A DNA stretch of 64,000 nt, from positions 248,001-312,000 of the forward strand of contig NC_017857.3 of NCBI RefSeq assembly GCF_000260985.4. The letters are read 5' to 3'. The first letter of the stretch is position 1. Each line of letters starts with the position of its first letter. A program made the translations under genes and the position numbers. Below are positions 11,993-22,235 of this stretch, piece after piece. The notes beneath the pieces were generated by a model. That model saw nothing but the letters and a program-made list of their open reading frames with translations. It did no database searches and was not told where the DNA came from. Source of the stretch: Methylophaga nitratireducenticrescens. GTDB lineage: Bacteria; Pseudomonadota; Gammaproteobacteria; Nitrosococcales; Methylophagaceae.

Positions 11993-13027
11993 TTATTCTG
12001 CAGAACGGACCTTGTCAAAAAGATGCATGGAGGTTGTCGCTTTCATTACTATCGCGTAACTAACCTTTTCATACAGTTTAAACACCATCGCTTCTCCGGC
12101 ATGTTCATCCGGTAACGTTACTGTTGCTTTGCGATCTTCGCTAACGGCATCCCGTACGGTTTTTCCGGTTTTGTACACAGACAAAACATGACCACTTTCC
12201 AATCCATCCCGGGTTCCAAGGTTTAATACAATTATTTGATACTGACCTACTTGCGAAACCCCATCAAATACCGAAATAATCGTACCGTTCATTGGTTGAG
12301 AAGGTGCTCGAGGAAAGAAGTTAAGTTCAAAATCTTCGTCTTCAACTACCAGTAATCTATCACCCACCATAACTTCCCGGTTGGTGTAAGTTAAGCCCAA
12401 GGTGGAAACTTCCCCTGGCTCTTTCACCACGGCATCCCCGGTATATATAGCCTCAACGCCAAGTTCTTCACCGGTATTGGGATCTAAATACACTTTACCA
12501 CCACGGAAAACATTGAAATCCGTTTTTTCTGGCTCAGTAACACCACGGGCATAGACGATGTCACCGGCTCCTGACAATAGTCTTTCATCCGAAGTAGCAA
12601 CAACATAAGGGGCTGCATCAAGAGCTTCAGCACCCACCACACGTGGTTTGGTTAAGAACGGTCGGATGATGGATAACGGGATGGTATGGATGGCTTCATC
12701 CAGTCGAATCTCACGCATTTCGGGTGAAAGCTTGAACGTCTGTTGACCACGGTTTAATTCAAGAACTGGCCGACCATCACGGTAAACCAGCGTTAATTCA
12801 TCTCCCGGATAGATAAGGTGAGGATTTTCCACCTGTGGATTTACCTGCCAGATTTCTGGCCAGTGCCAGGGAAATTGCAAAAATTTTGCTGATATTTCCC
12901 AGAGCGTATCTCCTTTAACCACCACATAACGATCCGGATGATCAGGCTTAAGAGCGACCTCGTTTGCAAACAACATATTACTTATCAACAGGGCAAACAC
13001 CCCTAAACAAACGTGACGTATCATCAT
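11993..13027 (-). CDS. Secreted LysM domain protein
   Basis: 344 residues with a Sec signal peptide (about 1-21) and one LysM peptidoglycan-binding domain at about 33-82 (RYVVVKGDTLWEISAKF ... PGDELTLVY). The remaining 250 residues are an uncharacterised beta-rich region seen in proteins encoded next to dprA across gammaproteobacteria. It probably resides in the periplasm bound to the cell wall. GAGGA lies 5 nt before the first of two adjacent ATGs. First gene of the lysM-dprA-smg-topA transcript and divergent from the cytochrome c gene. Confidence 0.9.
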   Translation of the reverse strand: MMIRHVCLGVFALLISNMLFANEVALKPDHPDRYVVVKGDTLWEISAKFLQFPWHWPEIWQVNPQVENPHLIYPGDELTLVYRDGRPVLELNRGQQTFKLSPEMREIRLDEAIHTIPLSIIRPFLTKPRVVGAEALDAAPYVVATSDERLLSGAGDIVYARGVTEPEKTDFNVFRGGKVYLDPNTGEELGVEAIYTGDAVVKEPGEVSTLGLTYTNREVMVGDRLLVVEDEDFELNFFPRAPSQPMNGTIISVFDGVSQVGQYQIIVLNLGTRDGLESGHVLSVYKTGKTVRDAVSEDRKATVTLPDEHAGEAMVFKLYEKVSYAIVMKATTSMHLFDKVRSAE

Positions 13028-13138
13028 AAAATCCTCATGGACGCTACAGGGCAGCCATTATCCCTGGATAAACAGCAACGGCTCATAGTGTCTAATAAGC
13101 GTTTACACTAATCAAGTAATCCAGCAACAAACTTGGTT

Positions 13139-13144
13139 TATAAT
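13139..13144 (+). promoter_or_regulatory. Candidate -10 box of the cytochrome c gene
   Basis: A perfect TATAAT lies about 67 nt before the cytochrome c start. The sequence at the expected -35 distance is a poor match, so an activator or an extended promoter may be involved. Inference only. Confidence 0.35.
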
Positions 13145-13210
13145 GTGTCAATATCTCGACTGGTTAAATTTTTTATGTCTGACACGGCAACTCATATAAC
13201 GGAGAACACC

Positions 13211-13528
13211 ATGAAATTAACAACTTCCTTTATCGTTGGTATCGCTACGCTTAGTATTAGCTCAATGACTTTTGCTGCGGGTGATGTGGCTGCAGGGAAA
13301 GCAAAATCGGCCGTCTGTGCAACTTGCCATGGCGCTGAAGGTATCGCAATTATGCCGGCCTACCCTAACCTTGCTGGGCAAAATGCTGAATACCTGCAGG
13401 CAGCACTTAAAAGCTATCGTGATAAACAACGTCAAGGTGGTATGGCGGCGGTTATGCAAATGCAAGCTACTAATTTATCTGACGAAGATATTGCTAACCT
13501 TGCTGCTTACTACTCCAGTCTGAAATAA
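13211..13528 (+). CDS. Small class I cytochrome c (c553/c4-half type)
   Basis: 105-residue periplasmic mono-haem electron carrier. A signal peptide ends at TFAAG near residue 22; haem-binding Cys36, Cys39 and His40 are in CATCHG. The C-terminal segment has several Met residues ([29 protein letters not shown]), one of which is the likely axial ligand, and the usual closing helix. The start chosen has GGAGA 8 nt upstream; an earlier in-frame start (13133) would add 26 residues before the signal peptide and is unlikely. Its redox partner is not shown by the neighbours. Confidence 0.93.
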   Translation: MKLTTSFIVGIATLSISSMTFAAGDVAAGKAKSAVCATCHGAEGIAIMPAYPNLAGQNAEYLQAALKSYRDKQRQGGMAAVMQMQATNLSDEDIANLAAYYSSLK

Positions 13529-13566
13529 ATAAACTGCTGATTAAATGATTTATAGCAGGTACTGAA

Positions 13567-14070
13567 ATGGCTCGACTGAATATATTGCACTTCCCCGATC
13601 CCAGGTTACGTTTAAAAGCTAAGCCCATCGAGAAGGTAACCGATGAAATCCGTCAGCTCGCTCATAATATGCTTGAAACCATGTACGACGCGCCGGGCAT
13701 TGGCCTGGCGGCAACACAAGTCAATGAACAAAAAAGATTGATTGTTATTGATGTTTCAGAAGACAAATCCAGTCCTCTGTTTTTGATTAACCCGGAATTA
13801 ATTGAAACCGAAGGCGAGCGTGAATTTGAAGAGGGCTGTCTTTCGGTACCGGAAGCTTATGAAACCGTCACCCGCGCCGACACAATCCGTGTTCGTGCGT
13901 TGGATCTGCAAGGCGAAACGTTTGAAATGGATGCCGACGGTATTCTGGCAACCTGTATTCAGCATGAAATCGATCATCTTGAAGGAAAACTGTTTGTTGA
14001 CTATCTAAGCAACCTCAAGCGTCAACGTATCAAAAAACGGCTGGAGAAACACCAGAAACAGAAACTATAA
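13567..14070 (+). CDS. def: Peptide deformylase
   Basis: Removes the formyl group from nascent polypeptides. The three family motifs are intact: GIGLAATQ (44-51), EGCLSVP with metal ligand Cys91, and QHEIDHLEG with His133, His137 and catalytic Glu134. 167 residues is normal. It lies 8 nt before fmt, which makes the formyl-Met-tRNA that creates its substrates. First gene of the compact array that continues to 26.4 kb. Confidence 0.98.
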   Translation: MARLNILHFPDPRLRLKAKPIEKVTDEIRQLAHNMLETMYDAPGIGLAATQVNEQKRLIVIDVSEDKSSPLFLINPELIETEGEREFEEGCLSVPEAYETVTRADTIRVRALDLQGETFEMDADGILATCIQHEIDHLEGKLFVDYLSNLKRQRIKKRLEKHQKQKL

Positions 14071-14078
14071 GGACATCC

Positions 14079-15011
14079 ATGCGTATCATTTTTGCCGGCA
14101 CACCGGACTTTGCAGCAACCACGCTGGCGGCTTTACTGACAACGGAACATGAAATCTGCGCCGTCTATTCACAACCGGATCGTCCGGCTGGCAGAGGTCG
14201 GAAACTGACTGCCAGCCCGGTTAAGCAACTTGCTTTACAACATCATATCCCGGTTGAACAACCACTCAATTTCAAAGCTGAAGCCGATCGAGCTACGCTT
14301 GCCAGTTTTCAGGCAGACTTAATGATTGTAGTAGCCTATGGGTTACTGTTACCACAAAGTGTTCTGGACACTCCCCGACTTGGCTGCATTAATGTTCATG
14401 CTTCCCTGTTGCCTCGATGGCGTGGTGCCGCGCCAATTCAACGTGCCATCCTGGCTGGGGATAAACAAACCGGTGTTTGTATTATGCAAATGGAAGCCGG
14501 TCTGGATACCGGACCGGTTATCAAACGTGCAGAAATAGCCATAGAAGCAAATGATACTGGCGAACAACTGCATGACAAACTGGCATTGCTGGGGGCCAAC
14601 ACCCTGCTGGAAACATTGAATAACTTTGAGGTATTACAATCCCAGTCGATGCCACAGGATGATGCAGAAAGCTGTTATGCGGCAAAAATACTCAAAAAAG
14701 AAGCCAATATAGATTGGTCACAATCAGCACAGCAAATTGATAGGCAGATCCGCGCGTTTAATTCCTGGCCGATTGCCCAGACCCTCTGGCAGGACAAAAT
14801 GCTGCGGATCTGGCAGGCAGAAGTTATTGACTCACAAAATCATGCTGTGAAACCAGGCACGATTATCCAGGCAGACCGTCAGGGAATTGATATTGCTACC
14901 GGGGATGGTGTCATTCGCTTATTATCGCTCCAGGCACCGGGGAAAAAAGCCGTTCCAACCAATGACTTTCTGAATGCGCACTCCTTGAAGGCAGGCGACT
15001 ATTTTGGCTAA
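14079..15011 (+). CDS. fmt: Methionyl-tRNA formyltransferase
   Basis: Transfers formyl from 10-formyl-THF to initiator Met-tRNA. 310 residues with the N-terminal formyltransferase Rossmann fold (MRIIFAGTPDFAATTLAAL), the catalytic segment CINVHASLLPRWRGAAPI and the C-terminal tRNA-binding domain (FNSWPIAQTLW). AAGGACATCC just upstream gives a ribosome site. It overlaps the rsmB start by 8 nt. Confidence 0.98.
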   Translation: MRIIFAGTPDFAATTLAALLTTEHEICAVYSQPDRPAGRGRKLTASPVKQLALQHHIPVEQPLNFKAEADRATLASFQADLMIVVAYGLLLPQSVLDTPRLGCINVHASLLPRWRGAAPIQRAILAGDKQTGVCIMQMEAGLDTGPVIKRAEIAIEANDTGEQLHDKLALLGANTLLETLNNFEVLQSQSMPQDDAESCYAAKILKKEANIDWSQSAQQIDRQIRAFNSWPIAQTLWQDKMLRIWQAEVIDSQNHAVKPGTIIQADRQGIDIATGDGVIRLLSLQAPGKKAVPTNDFLNAHSLKAGDYFG

Positions 15012-16311
15012 AAGTAATTTATTATGCCCACGCAGTGCCGCCGCTTTAGTCATACAGCGGGTAATTCAGGGCCAATCATTAAACACCGCTTTTGTAGATA
15101 TCAGTCAACGACTGGATGAAACTCAACGCCCCCTGTTCCACCAATTAACCTATGGTGTAATCCGTTGGTTTTTTGCCCTTGAAAGCATCAGCCAGCAATT
15201 ACTTTCAAAATCATTAAAAACGAAAGATGCTGATATTCAGGCGTTGCTGCTGGTGGGTATATATCAACTTCGCTCCTTACGTATACCGGATCATGCCGCC
15301 CTGTCAGAAACGGTTAACGCCAGTAACCGCTTGAACAAACAATGGGCAAGCGGCTTAATCAATGCCTGTCTGCGGAATTATCAACGCCAGCAGGAAACCT
15401 TAGAAAAAAACCTGACTGAACAAACAGTGACGGAATATGCTCACCCAGCCTGGCTGATTGAAAAATATCAGGCTGACTGGCCAGCGTTGTGGCAAAACAT
15501 TTTGACAGCCAACAATCAGCAACCACCGATGATGCTGCGGGTTAACAGCCGAGAATATTCTCAGTCGGAATATCTGGAATTATTAGAGAAAGCCGCCATT
15601 TCTGCCACCGCAATTGAAAACTGTCCTCAAGGGATCTTGCTGGAACAAGCCTGTGATGTATTTGCTTTGCCAGGTTTTGTAGAAGGTGCGATTTCTGTGC
15701 AGGATGGCGCCGCACAACAAGTGGTTGATTTGCTTGATTTACAGCCCAATCAGCGCATTCTCGATGCCTGTTCAGCACCAGGAGGCAAAACCTGTCATAT
15801 TCTGGAGAGAGTTCCAACCAATGAATTAATTGCTTTGGATATCAGTCAGGAGCGACTCAAACAGGTTGAGGAAAATCTATCCCGTCTGAATTTATCGGCA
15901 AATTGTCTCGCAGCAGATGCCAGCAATCCACAAAACTGGTGGAATGGTGAACAATTTGACCGTATATTGATTGATGCTCCGTGTACTGGCAGTGGGGTTA
16001 TCAGACGACACCCGGATATAAAACTGCTCCGAAAACCTCATGATATTGATCAGCTGGCCCAACAACAACAAGCGTTGCTGGATAACTTGTGGCCATTACT
16101 GAAACCTGATGGCTTGATGGTTTACACTACCTGCTCTGCATTTAAGCAGGAAAATGAATTACAAATAGAAGCATTTTTGCAACGCCAGCCTGAAGCGAAG
16201 GAACACGTTCCAGTTCGGGCTCCAGCACGAAGAGTAAGCTTCGGCTACCAATTGCTACCGGGAGATAACGATCTGGATGGTTTCTATTATGCCTGCCTAC
16301 GTCACCGTTAA
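15004..16311 (+). CDS. rsmB: 16S rRNA (cytosine-967-C5)-methyltransferase
   Basis: Methylates C967 of 16S rRNA using SAM. An N-terminal NusB-like RNA-binding domain (about 1-140) is followed by the Sun/NOL1 methyltransferase domain with SAM motif LDACSAPGGKTCHILE, the DAPCTGSGVIRRHPDIK segment and the nucleophile motif YTTCSAFKQENE. 435 residues from a TTG start inside the last codons of fmt, implying coupling. The def-fmt-rsmB order is the common gammaproteobacterial one. Confidence 0.96.
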   Translation: MAKSNLLCPRSAAALVIQRVIQGQSLNTAFVDISQRLDETQRPLFHQLTYGVIRWFFALESISQQLLSKSLKTKDADIQALLLVGIYQLRSLRIPDHAALSETVNASNRLNKQWASGLINACLRNYQRQQETLEKNLTEQTVTEYAHPAWLIEKYQADWPALWQNILTANNQQPPMMLRVNSREYSQSEYLELLEKAAISATAIENCPQGILLEQACDVFALPGFVEGAISVQDGAAQQVVDLLDLQPNQRILDACSAPGGKTCHILERVPTNELIALDISQERLKQVEENLSRLNLSANCLAADASNPQNWWNGEQFDRILIDAPCTGSGVIRRHPDIKLLRKPHDIDQLAQQQQALLDNLWPLLKPDGLMVYTTCSAFKQENELQIEAFLQRQPEAKEHVPVRAPARRVSFGYQLLPGDNDLDGFYYACLRHR

Positions 16312-16870
16312 ACGTCTTCTGGCGTTGGTTTTTGGTGTATTTTTGTCTGTGCAAACCGCGCAGGCTGGAGCGTTTTTTATCAATGATGCTCACACCTCCC
16401 CAGCAGGCAATGGTTATTTGCTTAATGCAAATATTCAATATCCACTCAATGCTCGGGTTAAAGAAGCTCTTTACAATGGCGTACCCATCTCTTTTGTTCA
16501 GGAAATCCAACTGATAAGAAGCTATCCCGTTTTGGGTGAATGGTGGCAATGGCAAAGCAATATCTGGTCCACTGAAATACGCTATGTATTGCGCTATCAC
16601 GATCTGTCCCAACAATATTTGTTGCATTCGATGGATACGCAAACACATCGTAATTTTACCACTCTGGAGAGTGCGTTAAGTGGAATGGGTGTAATAAAGG
16701 ATTTTAGCCTTCCACCACAACATACGCTTGATACACACAACCTAGTTCTCCGATTACGCACTCAGATTGATTTAAACGCCCTGCCTTCGCCAATGCGACC
16801 CGGAGCGTTTCTTTCAAATAAATGGGACTTAGCCAGTGATTGGTTTGAGGTGGCATGGCCTTCCAATTAA
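16277..16870 (+). CDS. DUF4390 secreted protein
   Basis: 197-residue protein with a signal peptide (VTVKRLLALVFGVFLSVQ, cut near QAGAF) and the DUF4390 pattern: FINDAHTSPAGNGYLLNANI, a conserved LNARVKEALYNGVPI and a Trp-rich middle. Likely periplasmic. Function unknown; the family regularly sits between rsmB and an ntrY-like kinase gene, so a link to that sensor is possible but unproven. It overlaps rsmB by 35 nt (12 codons; a second ATG at 16289 would shorten the overlap) and ntrY by 16 nt. Confidence 0.85.
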   Translation: MVSIMPAYVTVKRLLALVFGVFLSVQTAQAGAFFINDAHTSPAGNGYLLNANIQYPLNARVKEALYNGVPISFVQEIQLIRSYPVLGEWWQWQSNIWSTEIRYVLRYHDLSQQYLLHSMDTQTHRNFTTLESALSGMGVIKDFSLPPQHTLDTHNLVLRLRTQIDLNALPSPMRPGAFLSNKWDLASDWFEVAWPSN

Positions 16871-19014
16871 TCCGGGGGCTCAGCTCGGGAACCGCACCGT
16901 ATTTTTCACTGGCTTTATTACTATTAATACTAGCCTACATGCTGAGTGCTGCCACTCAGGACACCTCTCGCCTTAATGACTTATTTTTGTATATTTTTGG
17001 GCTGGGATTAATCTGTTTATTGTTGCTGGCCGGAATTCTCGGCCGTGGTTTGTATCGGCTTTATCGCGACTTTAAACGCAAAGCCCCCGGCTCGCGACTC
17101 ACACTGAAACTAGTCAGTTTGTTTGTATTACTGATCGTTGGCTCTACCAGTATTGTTTATGGGTTCTCCGTGCATTTTCTGCAACGCGGCATAAATAGCT
17201 GGTTTGATGTGAAAGTTGAACAGGCGTTGGAGGACTCCCTGGAACTGAGCCGAAATGCCTTTGGTATTCGTATGCGCACCTTACTGCGCCAGACGCGAAT
17301 GATGGCTGGTGTACTATCAGAACTACCGGATACTCGTCTCACTAATAGTCTGCGTGAGCTGGTGCAATTAAGTGGTGCACTGGAAATCAGTATATGGAAT
17401 ATGCAAGGACGACTGGTGGTGTCCAGTATTGAAAACCCGGCGATTATTCTTCCCAACGCGCCCGATGAATCTATCGTGCGTCGTTTACAACAGGGAGAAG
17501 ATTACATTGGCCTGGATCCAGCAGCAAATGATGAGCTGCAATTACGTGCTGCAGTCATGTTGCCACGTAAATCTATCCTTGCTGAAGAGCGTTTTTTACA
17601 TGTGGCTTTTCCCGTCAATGAACATCTGAGCTCGCTGGGCAAGAATGTTCAGGATGCCTACACCGATTACAAAGAACTGAGTTATTTACGTAAACCATTG
17701 GTCACCATCTTTACCTTAACATTGAGCCTGATAGTTTTTCTGACCATGCTGGCATCAATCTGGTTTGCAGTGTGGATCTCCCGACGAATGGTTCAGCCTT
17801 TGCAGGAATTGGCTGCAGGCACTCAGGCAGTTGCTTCCGGCAATTATAATATGCAGCTCACTGCTTCAGGTCATGATGAAATCGGCTTTCTGGTGCGGTC
17901 GTTCAATCAGATGACACAGCGTCTGACACAAGCCCGGAACGCTTCGGATCGGAGCCATCGGTTACTGGAGCAACAGACCAGTTACCTGACCACGGTACTT
18001 GGCAGTCTATCAAGTGGCGTAATTACTATTGATAAGGATCTGTACTTACGAACAGCCAATGTGGCCAGCAGTCAAATTCTCGGTGTTAACTTACAACAAC
18101 GACTGGAAAGCTCTTTGGATAGCTTGGCGAAACTGAATGACAACCTGCATAGCTTTGCCTTGCTGATTCAGAACTACACCTTTAAAGCCGTCGCCTGGCA
18201 ACAACAAATTGAACTGCAACAAACCAAAGGGCGACAAACCTTGATGTGTCATGGTACACCTTTACCCGCAGATACTGGCTGGGTGATCGTATTTGATGAC
18301 ATCACAGCCTTATTACAGGCCCAACGCAATGCAGCATGGGGTGAGGTCGCCAGGCGTCTGGCCCATGAGATTAAAAATCCGTTAACCCCCATTCAATTAT
18401 CAGCAGAGCGTTTACAACACAAATACGCCTCATTAGTACCTCCGGATCAAACCGAGACGTTGCAAAAGCTCACCGACACGATTGTGCAACAGGTTGAAGC
18501 CATGAAAGACATGGTTAACGAATTTTCTGACTATGCTCGTAGCCCAGGATTACAATTGGAAAAAGTTTCGATTGGCGAATTGCTACGAGAGGTATTAACC
18601 CTTTATCAAAGCCATTCCAACCATCAATTTACATTACTGAACAGTCCAACTGACATCCGTATCAGGCTGGATAAAAACCGGATGCGTCAGGTCTTTCATA
18701 ATCTGTTAAAAAATGCCATTGAGGCTAGTGAAGAAGCCGAAAAAGCTGTCGATATTGTGATCAGCTATCACATGATTGTTCAGCAACATATGCCGTGGCT
18801 GGAAATCATTATTAATGATCAGGGACCAGGATTTCCCCAAAATATGGTGGACAAGTTGTTTGAGCCTTATGCGACGACCAAAATCAAAGGTACTGGATTG
18901 GGGCTGGCGATTGTCAAAAAAATCATCGAAGAACATGGCGGGGATGTTTGGGCGGAAAACCTTAATCCCGAAGGAGCAGGTATAATAATTCGGCTACCAC
19001 TGGAGGAAGATTAG
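16855..19014 (+). CDS. ntrY: NtrY-type membrane sensor histidine kinase
   Basis: 719 residues. Three N-terminal membrane segments (about 15-33, 44-66, 83-107), a long extracytoplasmic loop, a fourth segment near 283-308, then HAMP (SRRMVQPLQELAAGTQAV), a PAS-like region, and the kinase core: phospho-acceptor His504 in RRLAHEIKNPLTPIQL, N box NLLKNAIEAS, G boxes NDQGPGFP and GTGLGLAIVKKI. This is the NtrY architecture, associated with nitrogen or redox signalling in other proteobacteria. It is followed 2 nt later by its probable partner ntrX. Confidence 0.92.
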   Translation: MAFQLIRGLSSGTAPYFSLALLLLILAYMLSAATQDTSRLNDLFLYIFGLGLICLLLLAGILGRGLYRLYRDFKRKAPGSRLTLKLVSLFVLLIVGSTSIVYGFSVHFLQRGINSWFDVKVEQALEDSLELSRNAFGIRMRTLLRQTRMMAGVLSELPDTRLTNSLRELVQLSGALEISIWNMQGRLVVSSIENPAIILPNAPDESIVRRLQQGEDYIGLDPAANDELQLRAAVMLPRKSILAEERFLHVAFPVNEHLSSLGKNVQDAYTDYKELSYLRKPLVTIFTLTLSLIVFLTMLASIWFAVWISRRMVQPLQELAAGTQAVASGNYNMQLTASGHDEIGFLVRSFNQMTQRLTQARNASDRSHRLLEQQTSYLTTVLGSLSSGVITIDKDLYLRTANVASSQILGVNLQQRLESSLDSLAKLNDNLHSFALLIQNYTFKAVAWQQQIELQQTKGRQTLMCHGTPLPADTGWVIVFDDITALLQAQRNAAWGEVARRLAHEIKNPLTPIQLSAERLQHKYASLVPPDQTETLQKLTDTIVQQVEAMKDMVNEFSDYARSPGLQLEKVSIGELLREVLTLYQSHSNHQFTLLNSPTDIRIRLDKNRMRQVFHNLLKNAIEASEEAEKAVDIVISYHMIVQQHMPWLEIIINDQGPGFPQNMVDKLFEPYATTKIKGTGLGLAIVKKIIEEHGGDVWAENLNPEGAGIIIRLPLEED

Positions 19015-19016
19015 GC

Positions 19017-20291
19017 GTGAGTACTGAAAAACCACTTATTTTAGTTGTAGATGATGAGCCCGATATCCGTGAGCTCATTAAAGACATACTTGAGGATGAA
19101 GCCTACAGGGTTGTCACCGCAAGTAATGGTGAAGAAGCTCGTCTGGTATTCAACCAAAATCAGCCACAGCTGGTGTTACTGGATATCTGGATGCCGGATG
19201 TTGACGGTATTACACTGCTCAAGGAATTTAAGCAACAAAACAAGAGTGTCACCATTGTTATGATGTCTGGGCATGGCACTATTGAAACTGCTGTTGAAGC
19301 CACTCGCTCAGGTGCCAACGATTTTATTGAAAAACCATTATCCATGGCAAAGTTGCTGCGGGCTGTAGAATTAGCCATTGAAAATCGGACTAAACAGACG
19401 GCTCAACGCCATGAGTTTGCATTAGAACCTGTTGGTAAAAGCCCCCAGATGTCGCAGCTTCGTGAGCAGGCTGAGCGTATAGCAGGTCATGAAATGCCAA
19501 TTTTACTGATTGGTGAAGGTGGCACGGGTAAACACTGTTTTGCTTATTATCTCCATCGTTTGGGCTTATGTAGTAATGGTAAGTTTATAGAAGTCAGTCC
19601 AGAAAGCTTTCCATCAGACAGTTACAAACTGATTTCATTAGCGCAGCAAAATACCCTGTATATAAATGATGTGGCTTTGCTTAGTGATGAGGCTCAGGCG
19701 ATGCTACAACATTTACTTGAAAGCGATAGACTGAAAGAATGCCAATTAATCTGCGCCACTCAGCTTGGCTTGGACAAATTTATCGCTCGCGGCGATTTCA
19801 GTGAAGGTCTTTTTTATCAGCTTAATACCATAACACTGCAATTACCTGCTCTACGGGATCATGTAGAAGACATCCCTGAACTGGTGCACTTTTTCGTTGA
19901 TCAACAGACCACACAAGCTGATCTACCGTATCGCCGTTTTACGGTTGCAGCACAAAATCGACTGCGAAACTATTCTTGGCCAGGCAATGTACTGGAACTG
20001 AAAAATGTTATTCAAAGACTATTAGTGCTTGGTGATTCAGATGATATTGATGTCGATGATGTGGAAAAAGCTATGCAGTCTGAGCAGCCACCTCAAGCTG
20101 ATGATGTCACCGGAATCAACTTTGATCAGCCGCTACGCGAAGCACGCGAACAGTTTGAACGAATTTATCTGCTGCAAAAACTGCAGGAAACCGATGGAAA
20201 TGTGGGCAAAGCCGCTAAACTGGCGGGAATGGAACGTACCCATCTTTACCGTAAACTTCGAGCACTGGGCATTGATAGTAAACAAGTATAA
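19017..20291 (+). CDS. ntrX: NtrX-type response regulator with degenerate AAA+ domain
   Basis: 424 residues: receiver domain with phospho-acceptor Asp56 (LVLLDIWMPD) and Lys106, an NtrC-like AAA+ domain, and a C-terminal Fis-type HTH (GNVGKAAKLAGMERTHLYRKLRALG). The AAA+ part is unusual. Walker A reads GEGGTGKH (166-173), the segment that should carry the sigma54-contacting GAFTGA loop is missing (about 35 residues collapse between SPESFPSDSYKL and AQQNTLYIND), and Walker B is YINDV rather than FLDE. It therefore probably cannot activate sigma54 and may act as a DNA-binding repressor or sigma70 regulator. GTG start with GGAGGA upstream. Confidence 0.92.
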   Translation: MSTEKPLILVVDDEPDIRELIKDILEDEAYRVVTASNGEEARLVFNQNQPQLVLLDIWMPDVDGITLLKEFKQQNKSVTIVMMSGHGTIETAVEATRSGANDFIEKPLSMAKLLRAVELAIENRTKQTAQRHEFALEPVGKSPQMSQLREQAERIAGHEMPILLIGEGGTGKHCFAYYLHRLGLCSNGKFIEVSPESFPSDSYKLISLAQQNTLYINDVALLSDEAQAMLQHLLESDRLKECQLICATQLGLDKFIARGDFSEGLFYQLNTITLQLPALRDHVEDIPELVHFFVDQQTTQADLPYRRFTVAAQNRLRNYSWPGNVLELKNVIQRLLVLGDSDDIDVDDVEKAMQSEQPPQADDVTGINFDQPLREAREQFERIYLLQKLQETDGNVGKAAKLAGMERTHLYRKLRALGIDSKQV

Positions 20292-20300
20292 GGACTTGCA

Positions 20301-21674
20301 ATGAAGATTCTGATCCTCGGTGCCGGACAGGTTGGCGCTTCTGTTGCAGCCACCCTCGCCCGTGAAGATGATGACATTACGCTGGTCGATACCGATGCCA
20401 ATAGCCTGCATAAACTTCAGGATCACTATGATATACGTACAGTGCAAGGGCTTGCCTCGCATCCCGAGGTATTAGAAAGGGCCGGAGCAGCCGATGCCGA
20501 TCTGGTGCTGGCTGTCACCAATAGTGATGAAACCAATATGGTGGCGTGCCAGATTTGCCATACGCTGTATAACACGCCAACCAAAATTGCCCGGATCCGT
20601 ACTCCGGAATACCTCACCAAACCTGAATTATTCAGTAATGAAGCCATTGCCATTGATGTATTAATCAGCCCGGAACAATTAGTGACCGATTATATTGAAA
20701 GATTAATCAGTCACCCGAATGCCTTACAGGTGCTGGATTTTGCCGATGGACTGGTTCAGCTGGTGGCGGTCAGAGCCTTTCATGGCGGGCCATTAGTCGG
20801 TAACCCCCTACGCGAATTACGTAAACATATTCCCAAAACCGAAACCCGCGTCGCCGCTATTTTCCGTAATGGTAAAGCGATTCTGCCGGAAGCCGAAACG
20901 GTTATCGAAGCAGATGATGAAGTGTTTTTTATCGCTGCCAGCAAAGATATCCGCTCAGTGATGGCTGAATTACGGCGGCTGGAAAAACCTTATAAACGCA
21001 TTATTCTGGCAGGTGGGGGCAATATCGGTATACGGCTAGCACGAGCGCTGGAACATGACTATCAAATCAAAATCATCGAAGCCAATAGTGCCCGGGCTGA
21101 TTACTTATCTGAAGAGTTATCTAAAAGTATTGTTTTATTAGGCGATGTGGCCAATGAAGAACTGCTGCTTGAAGAAGAAATCGACAATGTGGATTTGTTC
21201 TGTGCATTAACCAATGATGACGAGGCAAATATTCTGTCAGCTATGCTGGCCAAACGTCTTGGGGCACGCAAGGTGCTGTCACTGATTAACCGTGCTGCTT
21301 ATGTGGATCTGGTAGAAAGCGGTACCATCGATATTGCCCTGTCTCCTCAACAAGCGACTATCGGCAGTTTGCTGGCGCATATTCGTCGTGGCGATATAGT
21401 TGCGGTACATTCATTAAGGCGTGGTGCCGCCGAAGCACTTGAGGCGATTGCTCATGGCGATAAAAGCTCGTCAATGGTGGTGGGTAGACGAATTGATGAA
21501 ATTGATTTACCACCGGGCACTTCTATTGGCGCAATCGTGCGTGGAGAGGAAGTGGTTATTGCGCATCACAATACTGTCGTTGAAGCCGAGGACCATGTGA
21601 TTTTGTTTTTAACCAATAAACGTTATATCAAGGAGGTAGAGCGTTTATTCCAGGTAGGGTTCACTTTCTTCTAA
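20301..21674 (+). CDS. trkA: Trk potassium uptake regulatory protein TrkA
   Basis: NAD-binding peripheral subunit that gates the TrkH/TrkG potassium channel. 457 residues in two RCK repeats, each starting with a dinucleotide-binding motif: [16 protein letters not shown] at the N-terminus and [17 protein letters not shown] near 235. No trkH or trkG is present in the window. It is 9 nt after ntrX and 3 nt before yqgE, within the compact array. Confidence 0.97.
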   Translation: MKILILGAGQVGASVAATLAREDDDITLVDTDANSLHKLQDHYDIRTVQGLASHPEVLERAGAADADLVLAVTNSDETNMVACQICHTLYNTPTKIARIRTPEYLTKPELFSNEAIAIDVLISPEQLVTDYIERLISHPNALQVLDFADGLVQLVAVRAFHGGPLVGNPLRELRKHIPKTETRVAAIFRNGKAILPEAETVIEADDEVFFIAASKDIRSVMAELRRLEKPYKRIILAGGGNIGIRLARALEHDYQIKIIEANSARADYLSEELSKSIVLLGDVANEELLLEEEIDNVDLFCALTNDDEANILSAMLAKRLGARKVLSLINRAAYVDLVESGTIDIALSPQQATIGSLLAHIRRGDIVAVHSLRRGAAEALEAIAHGDKSSSMVVGRRIDEIDLPPGTSIGAIVRGEEVVIAHHNTVVEAEDHVILFLTNKRYIKEVERLFQVGFTFF

Positions 21675-21677
21675 TTT

Positions 21678-22235
21678 ATGTCTTACTCTCTTAAACATCA
21701 TTTTCTCATCGCCATGCCGACGCTGATAGACAGTTTTTTCTATCATTCGGTGATTTATCTGTGTGAACACGACGAAGAGGGTGCGATGGGACTGATTATT
21801 AATCGTCCGACCCGGATCATGATGCAGGAACTGCTTAACCATCTGCAGATTACCAATAATTCCGAATGGGCGACTAAAACAGCCGTTCTGTTTGGCGGGC
21901 CAGTGCAGAAAGATCAGGGCATGGTAGTGCATGACGGTGGCGAGCAGTGGAAAAATACGCTGAAGATTACTGATGAAACATTTTTAACCACCTCCAGCGA
22001 TATCCTGGAATCATTAGGCACCGAGAATGGCCCTCCTCATTCAATTGTGACGCTGGGGTATGCTGCCTGGGAAGCCGGACAACTGGAACAGGAAATAGCC
22101 GACAACAGCTGGCTTACCGTTCAGGCAACCCCGGAACTGCTATATGAAACACCGGCCGATGAACGCTGGCAGACTGCAGCAAAATTACTGGGCATTGATA
22201 TCAATCTCATGTCTAATACAACAGGCCATGCATGA
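21678..22235 (+). CDS. yqgE: YqgE/AlgH family protein (DUF179)
   Basis: 185 residues with family hallmarks: HHFLIAMPTLIDSFFYHSVIY near the N-terminus, GAMGLIINRPT, FGGPVQKDQGMVVH, and GYAAWEAGQLEQEI toward the C-terminus. Function is not firmly known; the gene was linked to alginate regulation in Pseudomonas. Gene pairing with ruvX is widely conserved and holds here (4-nt overlap). Confidence 0.95.
   Translation: MSYSLKHHFLIAMPTLIDSFFYHSVIYLCEHDEEGAMGLIINRPTRIMMQELLNHLQITNNSEWATKTAVLFGGPVQKDQGMVVHDGGEQWKNTLKITDETFLTTSSDILESLGTENGPPHSIVTLGYAAWEAGQLEQEIADNSWLTVQATPELLYETPADERWQTAAKLLGIDINLMSNTTGHA

Noticed and set aside
13057-13070. TTATCC-CT-GGATAA palindrome as a DnaA site
   Set aside because: Lacks the CACA half of the box and is single; probably chance.
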